Part shown: positions 49,505 through 60,450 of the stretch, piece after piece
Numbering within the stretch: the first letter of the stretch is position 1
How the letters are laid out: the number at the start of each line of letters is the position of its first letter
NCBI GenBank assembly: GCA_963169105.1
Contig: OY720633.1
Coordinates: 147,209,200-147,273,199 of the forward strand
Reading direction: 5' to 3'
Length of the DNA stretch: 64,000 nt
Source: Ceriagrion tenellum
Lineage: Eukaryota > Arthropoda > Insecta > Odonata > Coenagrionidae
Made by a program: the position numbers and the translations under genes
The notes under the pieces: generated by a model
Seen by the model: only the letters and a program-made list of their open reading frames with translations
Database searches by the model: none
Told to the model about the DNA's origin: nothing

Positions 49505-49572
49505 TGGATAGCAAGGCAGTCTAAGCGTTGGCCTGGCAAGGTAAAGGTTCGTGGTCGAGGTCCATTTTTTAC
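49505..49572 (+). mobile_element. Possible tRNA-derived SINE head
   Basis: TAGCAAGGCAGTCTAAGC resembles an A box and GTGGTCGAGGTCC a degenerate B box at about the right spacing, followed by a T-rich stretch. No second copy was seen in the window, so this is only a motif-level call. Confidence 0.3.
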
Positions 49573-52140
49573 CAAGACAATTACTACAGTTTTTCATCGC
49601 CGGTTGAGGTAGACTTGAAAATATCTTTAAAGCTAGAGTTCTTCATTTCGTGTGGCCATTTGACAATTATATTCTCCATATAGCTTGTCGAAAGCGATGA
49701 ATAAATGTGAACCCTGCTTATAATACGAGAGGACATATTGTGATAGAGACATAGACGGTGTAAGGGGGTTAACTGGAGTGTCATAAAATGATTTCTGCTT
49801 GCACTCGCGGATTAGATGGGTTGTGCCCCTATCAGAAGAGCCACGACGCTCAAATATTTTTTGGGTTGACAGATGCATGAACGATAGGTGATTACACGAC
49901 GGAAAGGTTACGAACAAAATAGCAAAAAAAGTTACTATTTGAAGTTTCTGGCAAAAATAATCGCTGGTATATAGTAGTCTCTTCAGTTTCAGATTTTAGG
50001 GGCTGTTGGCGTTGTTATCGCACATGGCGGACGCGCCCCGAACAAGTCCTTTGGATAATTCCTCATGGTAAGCAGACCGCCGAGGGTAAATATGTTAAAA
50101 TATATAAAAATGTAGCTAAAAAAGGAGACAGCTATGCCGCAGCGTATTCTTCACTAGCTTTTATCCAAACAGCAAGTAATTTTATGCCCCAAAACCATTT
50201 CCTTTTACATTCTCTTTTCATCAGAAGGGGCTAAAATCCGTACAAACTATTCCAAAAATCCCGATGGAATCTGCCGGTTGCCATGGTTTCTATTTCTCTG
50301 CCGAACATCCGACCGCATCAGGACTTTCTAAATTATCCGCCTACATTCTTGCTCTCAACTTACCTCAAATCTCGGTGTCTATCCCTCACGTCATCCTGGA
50401 CCCATTCACGCTATACCCATCCGACCCCTCACTCGCTTTATATCCCCCTTGGGGGCTTCTCTCCATGAACTAATGGGTTCTCCCTCTTACCTCCCGAGAT
50501 CCTACTCATGGAGAGGTAACTCTCACTAAGGTCGGTATTTTTTCTCGTTTCTATAAGCATACAAATCACTTGGGTTTATTCAACTTTTTTTCTATCTCAA
50601 TAAGTTAATCTACTATCTAGAATCTACGCGTTTCCTCCCTATGCGTACTAAATGCGTATTTATCAAAAGCCTTCTTGTTTAATTTCATGGTATAAATTAT
50701 TGAAATGTGTACGCCTGGTTTAACTTTTATTTGGGGTTTATTTCCGAGTTGACTCAGATCTTATGAAGTTAAATGTCTCCCGCTATGAGACTCTTTCCTG
50801 ATTGACTTCGGAATGTCTGTAGTTTAATTTATTGATCGATGAGCTGTATTGATGATATTATCTTCCGTAAGGCTCAATTGTATGTTGTATATACTTTTGT
50901 TTATCATAGTTTATATATTGAAGTGCGTTGCTATGTATCTTTGTATCTACGTATGTGCGTTGCGAGGAGTCGTTCAATAAACGTCTTGGTGAACACAGCT
51001 TGCTGCGATCAAGTGCTTTCACTTCAAAAAATATATTCTCGTACAAAATGAAAAAGAAACTCATCTTACTTTGAACATATTGACTCCCTCAAATAGATAA
51101 TTTTTGCTGCCGGTGAAGGAAATGCTGATTCATGCCAGAAATATATACTGGGATGTGTTTTTCAATTTTTAGCTTATCCTGAGACTCCAATAAATATACA
51201 TTTAGTTTGAAAAATCTGGGTTGTAATGACTACCTTTGAGTATAAAAGTGCTTCAACGTTGTGCAATTAACTTATGCCATAGAAAATGGTCATAAATAAT
51301 TTTACTTGGATTCTTTGGCTACAAAAGTAACGTGACATTCGCCCGCAATGCCCTTCCCATGCTGAGAGAAAGTGTCTGTCAAACTCAGAGAAACATACTG
51401 TCTTTTTGAAAATAATGAGTTACCCCTGGTATGCTTGGCAATAAACCACGGGATAAAATCAAGTCTTAATGATTCCAGAATGGTATATTTCGTCTGCTTC
51501 TCTATCCATGAATGTTACCAATATTGTTATATTTATATGTCTTCGTGGATAGCCGAATATTTTAATGGTTACAGTCGCGCTATAATATTCACCTTAAATT
51601 ATGATACCCATATTTCTTCCCCTGGCATAATATATTGCAAGGATTCACATATGAAAACTTAAGAATTATTGAATGTTTCAGATTTTATCAAAAATTACTT
51701 TTATTTCCTTTAAATTCCTTGACATACAAATATAGAGCTCTAAAAATAAAGTAAATGACACTTTTTTACCTTTCAATTATTTATTAGTCCCCTATTTATC
51801 AGCATTAAGAAAAAGATAAGCGAAATTTTTTTTTCATTTCGGAAATAGTTTAAACTTGCTTAATGTAAAAAATGAAAGCTTAACTGACCATAGTGTTTCT
51901 AGAAGAAAAAATTATTTCAGAGAAATTATTACGGAGAAAATTATCAGTTTCCTGGGCAGCTTATAGTATAAACTGAAAGCGAATTTAATCATTTCTTTAA
52001 TTTATAGTTGGTAAATCAAATGGTTATTGATAGTTTTAATTCATAAAATAAATTGGTGGTTTCAGTCGTAGCTCTATGAATTTCTTAACATAATGATGAT
52101 AACTTTTAACTTCCTTATTCCACATATTTTTATTTGAAAT
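49573..52140. other. Intron, nothing recognised
   Basis: AT-rich sequence with chance open frames (49584-49917 minus, 50264-50473 plus, 50839-51064 both strands, 51372-51662 plus) lacking domains. A mildly pyrimidine-rich patch lies at about 50280-50480. Confidence 0.55.
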
Positions 52141-52148
52141 TACCCAAG

Positions 52149-52762
52149 ATTCGGGAATCATCGTCATCTTCAGGTGAAGATTCTACGCTCTAACATCATT
52201 ATATATACACAATCCGGTTGCGGCGGGGAAGAGGGAAGGGTCGGGAGTGTGGGTGGTTGTAAGAGGGTCTGAGAGGATATGCAAGAAGAAGGAAAGGGTT
52301 GAAGGGGTTGAGGAAGACCCTTAGAGTACATTCACTCGGACCGTAAGGGGACGCTGGGGCGGGGGTGGGTAAGTTGAACAATATCAAACTAAAACACATG
52401 AAGGTCACGGGAGAGGGTGGAGGAAAGTGGAGAGGTTTGTCACATCTGGAGTGTTTGGAGGAGTGGGAAGCTTGAGGGGGAGGAGCAGTGGGAGGTTTGG
52501 GAGGGGAAATGCGAGGGGTACAAAAAGTCGTTGATAATGTCATCTTGAAACTTGCTCTATTTAAAATTTCTAATTACCCAAAAGTCTCCAACCTATGAAC
52601 TTTATTTTCAATGCGTAAAATGTCATATTTAAACTCAGTATTGTGATTTTGTTCCACCAAATGCTTCGCAAATTGACGTGACTCATAATGTACCCAGTTA
52701 AATTTTTTCATATAAATACACTTGAAAGGGATATAAATTACAAGTATTTTCACAGAGTTCAT
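52149..52762 (-). mobile_element. Penelope-like element fragment: endonuclease tail and terminal-repeat-like motif
   Basis: On the minus strand, 52762-52574 encodes a 62-codon piece. Its YESRQFAKHLVEQNHN...ILRIENKVHRLETF pattern resembles the C-terminal part of GIY-YIG endonuclease domains in Penelope-like retroelements (S-x-F-A-x-H-L-x-x-x-N-H, then a K-x-x-R-L-x-x-L-E stretch). The catalytic GIY and YIG half is not visible. About 400 bp further 3' lies CTGAAGA (52167-52173), the first half of a hammerhead-like core typical of terminal repeats in these elements. The order is the expected one. Between them is a polypurine-rich (+ strand) stretch, 52200-52520, whose 114-codon minus frame is low complexity. 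Confidence 0.5.
52200..52520 (+). other. Polypurine-rich island inside the Penelope-like fragment
   Basis: G-rich and A-rich + strand (GGCGGGGAAGAGGGAAGGG and similar). It sits between the endonuclease tail and the terminal-repeat-like motif, so it is either the element's own 3' untranslated part or an insertion. Confidence 0.5.
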
Positions 52763-53699
52763 TTGTCATCAAATTGTTGACATTAGGGTTGCTACTTACA
52801 TACATTTTTAGACGGAAAGGATGGCCAGCAGCAATCAGCAGTTCGATAGAATCGGTTCACTTATTGCGACCAGGAAGTTTGTGGCTGTGAAATAACTTCT
52901 CTTTATAAATTGAAACAGAAAAACTGGTATCTATGAGGGCATCACATAAGACAGACACGAGAAACTTAATCGGAAGAATGGACAGATTATTTCCATGGTG
53001 CTGGCGCAAACATCATACTCACAGCTGGCTTTCGGGTTTTTCGGTTTTTCTTCCGGCATTCACCTATGTTGGCCAAATATTTCACAATATGAACACATTT
53101 TTTGTCTCAAAACCGTAGAAAGAGCATTTTGCAGAACTCCATGAAACATATTCGAGTACTCAGCACACTCCATTAATTGCTTTGACGCCTGAGTAATAAC
53201 AGTCTGCAGTTGGGATATTGTCCAAAGAAGGGAATTCGTGGCAAGAAAAAAAGGGTTATACCAAAAAAATACCACACCTACCAAATTATAACATAAAAAC
53301 CAAAAGTCGATGTTTGGTGGCACCTATTTATTATCCAAACGATACTTCATCTGTCCCTCCAAAGGCAGTTTTATAGGCAAATTCATTAGATCAATGTATT
53401 CGTACGTAAAGGTTTTGCACGACTCCAGCATGTAAAAAAAATATGACTTAGAATGCTTACTGAAATGTAGGTCACACATTTAGTGCATCTTTCCGAAGCC
53501 CAGAGGGAGTTTCCGATATTGACCAATCATTGGAGGATAGACAATAATCTACCGACGACGTCGGGGCGAAAATACTATGCTTAGGAACGTTTCTCGGTTA
53601 GCAAGTCCAAGAGAAGGAATTTGAATTTGCTGCTGGAAAGAGTATAATTCGCCAACTCATTGATTGCGTCTAATAATTTCACTCTAAAAGTCTAATCCT
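52763..53699. other. Intron, nothing recognised
   Basis: Contains an 87-codon minus frame (53060-53323) and a 61-codon plus frame (52933-53118) without known domains. On strand and position the minus frame could be upstream Penelope sequence, but I see no reverse transcriptase motif in it. Confidence 0.45.
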
Positions 53700-53719
53700 A
53701 GTATATAAGCTCTTATTTT

Positions 53720-54141
53720 TCGCCGTAAGTATTTATTGTGCCCTGTGTATTTCCTTTTATACTTATCCTTCTGAAGTCCCTGCCACAATGTTACTATTTC
53801 AGCCGAATTCTACCGCCTTCTTCCAAGCAGCATTTGTTTTATATTAATTCCTCTCCTTTTTCTTGCCCACCTATAAAATATTTTCCACCGGGAATCCCCC
53901 CTACCCGTTGAATAGGTTCACCTGGAGAAAAGACATACACAAATTACACACTAGGAACCACTCCGTCGACCTTCATATCCCACAACATAGCACGCTTCAC
54001 GTCAGCAAATCATTCATGGTAATTGCTAGTAGATCATGGAATTCATTGCCATCTAACGTTAGAAAACTGAAATCTATTCATTGTTTTAAGGCCAAGGTTT
54101 GGAATATGCTATTAAAAAATCCCGAACAGCTGCTTAGGTAA
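53720..54141 (+). mobile_element. LINE reverse transcriptase C-terminal fragment (CR1/Jockey-like)
   Basis: The open stretch ending TAA at 54141 encodes HTRNHSVDLHIPQHST, then SRSWNSLPSNVRKLKSI with the key Trp codon at about 54037, then a hydrophobic helix. The x-x-F/S-x-x-x-x-x-x-WNSLP-x-x-(I/V)R-x-x-x-(S/T)-x-x-x-F-K pattern marks the extreme C terminus of CR1/Jockey-type reverse transcriptases. The frame has no proper ATG start and lacks the catalytic palm, so it is a 5'-truncated remnant. The + strand 3' UTR follows and is duplicated downstream. Confidence 0.8.
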
Positions 54142-54805
54142 CAATGACAATGAGTAAACCTTGACAGATGTTAATGGCGTCAAGTGTGATTTAGTACTAT
54201 ATTTTTTCCGTCATTTATTCGCAGTGGTAGGAAAATGTATTTTAAGTTTTATAATTTTGAATACGTTAAAGAGTGACACTTTATTGTTACCATGTTATTA
54301 CGTTAAACAATGTCATGTCCGAGTCTGTAGGTACATCTGTATTATTATTATTTTTTCTTTTTGAATTATTTTGTAAACTGATGTTTAATTCTGAACTTTA
54401 AATCTGAAAGAAGATTATAAATAGAAGTTAATAATTTATATTCTTACGACCAAGGTTTTTGATATCCCATTAAATTATCTAGAACAGCTGTCTAGGTAAC
54501 AGTAACAATGAGTAAACCTTGACAAATGTTAATGGTGTCAAGTGTAACTCAGTACTCAATTTTTTTTTCATTTATTCGCAGTGGATTAAAAATGTACTTA
54601 AATTTTTATAATTTAGAATATGTTAAATTGTAACACTTTATTATTACCATTCTATTATTCTAGTATTTTAAACAAGTTTATTTCCATGTCAGTAGGCACT
54701 TTTTTGGTAAACTTTTTCTTTTTTCTTTTCGAATTTTTTGATAAACTTATGTTTAATTCTGCATCTCAAAAATTGAAAATAAAAATGTAAAATTCTTATA
54801 CTTTG
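54093..54805 (+). repeat. Tandem duplication of a LINE 3' end, period about 358 bp
   Basis: Unit 1 (54093-54450) holds the last codons and 3' UTR of the LINE remnant. Unit 2 (54451-about 54805) repeats it. Shared words in the same order are CAAGGTTT, GAACAGCTG, TAGGTAACA, CAATGAGTAAACCTTGACA, CATTTATTCGCAGTGG and GATAAACTTATGTTTAATTCTG (unit 1 differs in a few bases). Substitutions and small indels separate the two units, and neither is bounded by an obvious new insertion site. Confidence 0.85.
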
Positions 54806-54889
54806 TAATCTGCTGTTCTTTATTAATGTACTGTAAGCCCTCGTGATGTCGTGTCGCCCGTCTTCCCTCTATTAATCGGGTGATCGGCG

Positions 54890-56290
54890 ACCAGCCTTCG
54901 GGGCACATTCAGGGAAAGGGGAATCGGAGGGCAAAATGGGAGGGCAGAGGTGTAGCGGGGATATCCCATGCACCTCGGGCGAGGGAATGGGGTTTGGGAA
55001 AGGGAAGGAGGGGAAAATTTAGGGATGACGAGACCTAAGATAGGAGCGTTCGGATAAAGAAAGCCGTTCGACTGCGTAGTTCACTCAACATAAATTTAAT
55101 AAGTTTTAAATATGATCATTTTCAAATACAATCAAGTCGATAACAAAAGGAACAATTAACTTCTTTTCCTTGGATTTCAATGAAATATAATGCGTAATTC
55201 ACTAGGCTGCAGCCTCTCAAATACCCACAACAGAAAATTTTAAGTCCTTAACCTAGACCAAAAAAAAAAACACGTTACACGTTTTTCACATTCGTAACCC
55301 ATACGAAAACCACAAGAAAAGGGAACAAAAAAAACAAAAAAGAAAAGGGGGGAGGAAAAAAGGGGGGGATGGAAATATAAAACAACAAAATAAATGTTGC
55401 ACTGAAGTTCACACTGTAATAGGGGGTAGTACTGTCATCTTCTCTACTTGTGCGAGGGAACTTTATAAACCTTTTTAGTGAATTCTCTTCTTGACTTGGT
55501 GGGGTGGGATTTTTCTTCTGTTCTTTGGGGGAAGGGGGGGGGCGGGATTTCGTGGCTTTTTCTCTTACAATTTGTTGAATTTTTGGGGCTCTCGATCTGT
55601 TGATGGTGGCGGTTCCGTTCCGCGGCGTAGGCTGCCCTGCACCCTCTCTGGCAGGTTCACGGGTGGGAAATGACCTCTTGGCAACAGTTGGGCGATCCTT
55701 TCCTTGGTACCAACGAGTCTACCGTACAACTCCTACTCGTATCTAGCACCCTCTTTCATCTTCTCTCAGGATCTGTTCACCCACTCCGTCTCTCATGCCG
55801 TCTCCCACACTCCACCTACTCTTAGGAGCGTTTTGCTTACGTGGAAAAGCCAAAAAAAAGCTCTTTTTCTTAGGTACACCACGTTATATAGTCTTTGAGG
55901 GGAGGGATCACCAGGGGGGGGGGGTCAGGGGAAGGAAAAAAAAAGAGGAATGACGCACATGGGGATGGACGGTCATTTCACCAAGGACACGGGGGGGGGG
56001 GGAAACCACGTTCTTCTTCCTCTTGACCGTCTGTTTGGCACACTTAAGGAGGGAAGGGGAGAGAGATTCACATTTTTGTGGGGAAGAAAATGGGGAAACC
56101 TCAAATGGGGACCCAAATGACTCATATCACACACTCAAAACCCTCTTACACTCACTCACACATGCAGACGAACATATATCTAACCAAAAAACGGCCTTCC
56201 TTTACCGTCGCACTCCCATCTCCCACGTCCAAATGTAATCGGGCAAAAGGCACCGGTTACAGTACAAAATCGTCTCCTGGGCTAGTATAG
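54890..56290. other. GC-shifted region with long G runs, possibly low-quality or an unclassified element
   Basis: The + strand is purine-rich at 54895-55020. Homopolymers follow: A runs near 55260 and 55330, G runs of 9 to 12 at about 55534-55542, 55914-55924 and 55991-56002. Interspersed stretches such as 55590-55720 are GC-rich with unique-looking sequence. Open frames here (55491-55673, 55704-55898, 56023-56290) are chance or homopolymer products. It could be a UTR or LTR of an unknown retroelement, or a badly polished stretch of assembly. Confidence 0.4.
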
Positions 56291-58765
56291 CCTATGATAA
56301 TAAACGGTGTAATTATATTATTATTATTTTCTGTACTCCATGCAACAGTTCATTTTAAAGCCCGAGTTCATTTTATACTCCACATCTGTGAAATTTCATT
56401 TGATAATAAAATTTTCTTAGTTTACAAGTAACCTGGAAGAACTGGTTAGGCCCAAATATGTGTATATGTTACATGTAAACATCATGTTTACGACCTTCTC
56501 TTCCTTGTATTGTATCATCCTAAATTATTTTGATATATTGATTTAAATTTTAATTACCAATTACCATGGACAGTAATAAATTAAATTTTAAATAGTATTT
56601 ACATGGTACGCCTTATCATGCATTTTGCTAAATTCACGTGCTAAAAGACTTGGATAGTTCAGTATTCAAGTATGCCCTAGCTTCAGTAAAAATGATCATA
56701 TCTCTAACTGTCAAAGCTTTTTAATGCTTTGGACATTGCAAAGAAGTTATCGCACTACTTTTCCAGTCGTCACCCGCAAGGTGGTCAAGGCAAATGGCTT
56801 TTCATCCATGGAATTGCACACGTAAAATATTCAGGTTGAAGTTAAGGAGTTCCTATATCGTGGAATCATATTTATTGATGTTTGAATGAAGGTGTTTGAT
56901 CCATCAAGCCTAGAGACATGCCTAGTACCTTCATGAAATTTCACTTCTTTCAAGTCACTGAATTTAATAAATAAATATGCCTAATCTATCCACCAAGGTT
57001 CATATAAAAACTGATTTTTTCATCATGTAAATGTAAGAGAATGGAGTTTTAACCATGATTGAAAATGTTTCCTAATACCCAATACCTAATTCTGTATTGA
57101 AAATTAATCTAAACTTTCGTATTGCTATCATTATATTAATCAGCAAACATGTTTTTCAAGATTAATTAATTGCTTTCTTGATCTTTAGTTTTTATCGATT
57201 GCGTAAATTTTTATCATACCATTACTACCCAGTGCATCTTTCTGCACTTCAGAGATAAGTAAAGAGGCTTTTTGACCTCTTTCAATTTCCATTTTTAATG
57301 TATATTTAAATTTACATTCATCAACGTTATATTTTTCTAATTAATCATTGTCTCTCACTAGTCTCTCTCACGTTGAATGTCACGTTTAATATTATGGTTT
57401 ACTTTTAGCTTTTCCTATATTTTATATTCGTATGACAATGTATTCCTTCCACTTGTTAATTATTCCTTTAAATTCTCTCTACTGACTTGGTTTAAGCTGT
57501 TTAACGCTGACTTTCACTTATTTTTAACTCTCCAAATTTTCAAAAATGTCCCATGTAATTCGATGTGGCCGAATTAATTTAATTAAATTTAACGCTCTGG
57601 ACATTTTCTGCATCAATTTTTTATTGATAACATCGTTTCTCCAATAGAGTCTGAGATTTATTTAAATAGAACTAGAGGAATGAGAGTAAATACGGGATAG
57701 GAGTGCAAGGGGTGGTGTGAATTCTTCTAGAAATGGCTGGATTCTCTGCATTACTGATCCTCTGTCCCTGGTCACAGTTAAAGTTACGTAAGGTATGTAT
57801 TTTAATTGAAATCGTAGGAGAGGCTCGGCTTTGGTGAAATTGCTCATTTTATCTATTGTAATCTATACGATCTCATATTAGTTCATGCCGTGGATACTGG
57901 TCATAAGATGAAAGAATAATTTTATTTGATCAGAGCAAGAGATGAAATATGTTTCTCTGCAGGCAACAGATATAATGAAAGAATTGGCTGCAATTCATCG
58001 CATGTAATACTTTTGAGCAATGAACCTTGTAGCATTTTGATGTGCAATACCTTAATTAGTGCAAATAGATATTTAGATGTACCTTTATTCACTCAGGATG
58101 GTGTGTTATTACGAGAATTATAAGTATAAGGGATTAAGTGTCAGGCCCGGTACTCCTTTTTCGGAACAAAGTTGTGAAATGAAACAATTAAAAATATTTG
58201 ATGACCAGAAGTAGGACATTTTAATGCTGAGAGTAGCAAAAATGGTGAATAGAATTACCAAGCACTATCAGAACATTTGTCTGTGTGCTCCATCAATCTA
58301 TCCGCTTTCTAAAAATCAGATCTTGCTTTAACAGCATAGATTCATACTGTCCCTTTTGAGATCAGTGCTGCATGGCAATACCCGATACGCCAAAAGGGTT
58401 GTTTGTCTTGGTACTGAGGAGATTCACATATCTCAAATTGGTTTTAAAAAACATGGGCTATCGTAGTCCCTTTCTTCTAAATTGAAGTTTGCGTAATTTA
58501 TTTCACAGATATAGGATCTTTAATTTTTTTATCTCGGAGTGATGTGCTACACGATACTCATGATATCCCGGCTTATTCATTACAGTTTCATAACTTGGTG
58601 GTCGCGAATTCATCTTTTTTTCCTCAGGCGCGCACGATTCCGCGGTTGGTATTTTAATTTCTGAGCAAGATAAGCTGTGCACAGGGAGTCGGCGTTATAC
58701 TGGCCCTACAGAGGAGCGCAATCCTATTCAGGGCAGTTCAAAATGGTCCAGGGATGAAACGATGC
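56291..58765. other. Intron, nothing recognised
   Basis: AT-rich sequence with small chance open frames (57377-57577, 57662-57847, 57926-58123). Confidence 0.6.
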
Positions 58766-58769
58766 ACAT

Positions 58770-58970
58770 GAAAGGTGAAAGCGGAGGACTCGGATGCTGT
58801 GTTGATAGGAAGGGAGAGGGAGGGTGTGTGTGAATGGGCTGAAAAAGCAAGGATATATCCCGGAAGGAGGGGTGAAGAAGGGGGGGGGGCGCGGCGAGAG
58901 TGTTGGGAGGGGGGGGAAGTGGGACAGGTGGGACCGATTGGAAGAGGGGCGCTCATTATTCCGGCCTCTG
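58770..58970 (+). other. Polypurine-rich island with G runs
   Basis: G+A-rich + strand with runs of 10 G (58880-58889) and 8 G (58909-58916), ending about 100 bp before an assembly gap. Potential G-quadruplex or triplex DNA. Open frames across it run into the gap and are not genes. Confidence 0.6.
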
Positions 58971-59073
58971 CTCCCGAAATGCGTTTAACGTGCGACGGAG
59001 TCTTAATGCAGTCTAGTTCACTCTCATTGGACACTTGTGTGAATCTTGCTTCTTTCAATCCTACGCTAAGAGG

Positions 59074-59273
59074 NNNNNNNNNNNNNNNNNNNNNNNNNNN
59101 NNNNNNNNNNNNNNNNNNNNNNNNNNNNNNNNNNNNNNNNNNNNNNNNNNNNNNNNNNNNNNNNNNNNNNNNNNNNNNNNNNNNNNNNNNNNNNNNNNNN
59201 NNNNNNNNNNNNNNNNNNNNNNNNNNNNNNNNNNNNNNNNNNNNNNNNNNNNNNNNNNNNNNNNNNNNNNNNN
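59074..59273. other. Assembly gap, 200 N
   Basis: Exactly 200 undetermined bases, a conventional placeholder length, so the true distance is unknown. Any exon lost here would lie in the intron between the Beat Ig1 and Ig2 exons; the exon phases on both sides already fit without one. Confidence 0.99.
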
Positions 59274-59728
59274 CTCTCATTCATCACTCCGAAATGACCG
59301 AATAAAAATGGATTATATATGTTTTCCTGGAGAAAAATGTTCAAGCTTACGAGGCCAAAGAGAAGGATTGAAACTCCAGCCCTCCTTCTCTTTATTACTA
59401 ACCTTGTTTTATATAGTTCTAAAAAAACTTATTGCAAGTAATTATATCCGCATGGATAATATAAAATGCATGCAGAATTTTGGCAAATGGTGGATTCCAT
59501 TACACTCTTAGCATCTCACGAGAAATGTTATTCATTAATTATTAGTATTAAATTAAAATTTTATAACTACCTTTTAAGTGCTCATATTATAGATGTGTTA
59601 TGATTATTTTACCACTCCTGCGACAGAAATGGTGCGGAAGGACTTAAGATGAATTTTCCGCGCATTCAGTTTATCATATGATGTTTCAGTTCCTAATTCC
59701 TGTCGTGCTACCGTTGTGAATATTCCAG

Positions 59729-59862
59729 ATTTTCCCGATGGTGAGCCAATCATCACAGCGGAGAGATCTTCGTATGCCGTCGGAGAAATGGTACGGGCAA
59801 ATTGCACAGCGCAGAGGTCTCACCCACCCGCGAATCTTACGTGGTCAGTCAACGGCAGACAG
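59729..59862 (+). CDS. beat: Beat family protein, internal exon, first half of Ig domain 2
   Basis: The exon begins after TATTCCAG (59728) in phase 1 and ends before GTGAGT at 59863 in phase 0. The split codon with 10310 is GAT. It reads FPDGEPIITAERSSYAVGEM, then VRANCT with the Ig2 B-strand Cys at 59803-59805, then PPANLTWSVNG with the core Trp at 59842-59844. Two N-glycosylation sequons (NCT and NLT) are present. The D-F-P, Y-x-V-G-x-x-V-R-x-N-C and N-L-T-W-x-x-N-G pattern is standard for Beat Ig2. The exon carrying the rest of Ig2 and the C terminus is not in the remaining 4.1 kb. Confidence 0.95.
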
Positions 59863-60396
59863 GTGAGTAATCCAATTATCCAGGTTACTACCTGAGAAAT
59901 ACACAAGATATGATAACCAACAAGGGCTGCAGTACCAATCCGTGTTTTTTTATCCGCTCAAATCACTATACCATCCTTGTTGGAAGATGCCTGACATTGA
60001 GTAAAATAACCGCCTCTTTTCTATATCGTTTTCACCATATAACTAATATTTACTTAGATTTATTAATTCACGAGTGACTGAGTAAAGTATTCTTAGAACT
60101 TATAACTTGGCCTTTCATCGTGAAAATTATGGCTACCAGATTCACATCACCGGAGTAGTAGTTTTAATACATGTTCTGCTCTTATTCGAAAACCAAGATT
60201 CATTTAGAATAATTTACCGGACCACCTTGGAAAACGATTATATTTCTAGACAATTCCTCCTGATGGTGTAACATTATTTCCATTTATGCAGGTAAATCGT
60301 TGTATTGTCGGTGTATAAATTTTTTATGTTAGATTTATGAACCAGTCTCCTTGAATGTATATATAATGAATTAATTGGGACTATAAATAATTAATA

Positions 60397-60450
60397 ATTA
60401 TATATTAATAAATATAAAATAATATTAAATATTATATATTAATAAATATA
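60397..60450. repeat. AT-rich short repeat, exact 20-mer twice
   Basis: The 20-mer ATTATATATTAATAAATATA occurs at 60397-60416 and 60431-60450, embedded in nearly pure A/T sequence from about 60375 to 60465. Confidence 0.85.

Noticed and set aside
58738..59511. Open frames spanning the assembly gap
   Set aside because: They consist largely of undetermined bases.
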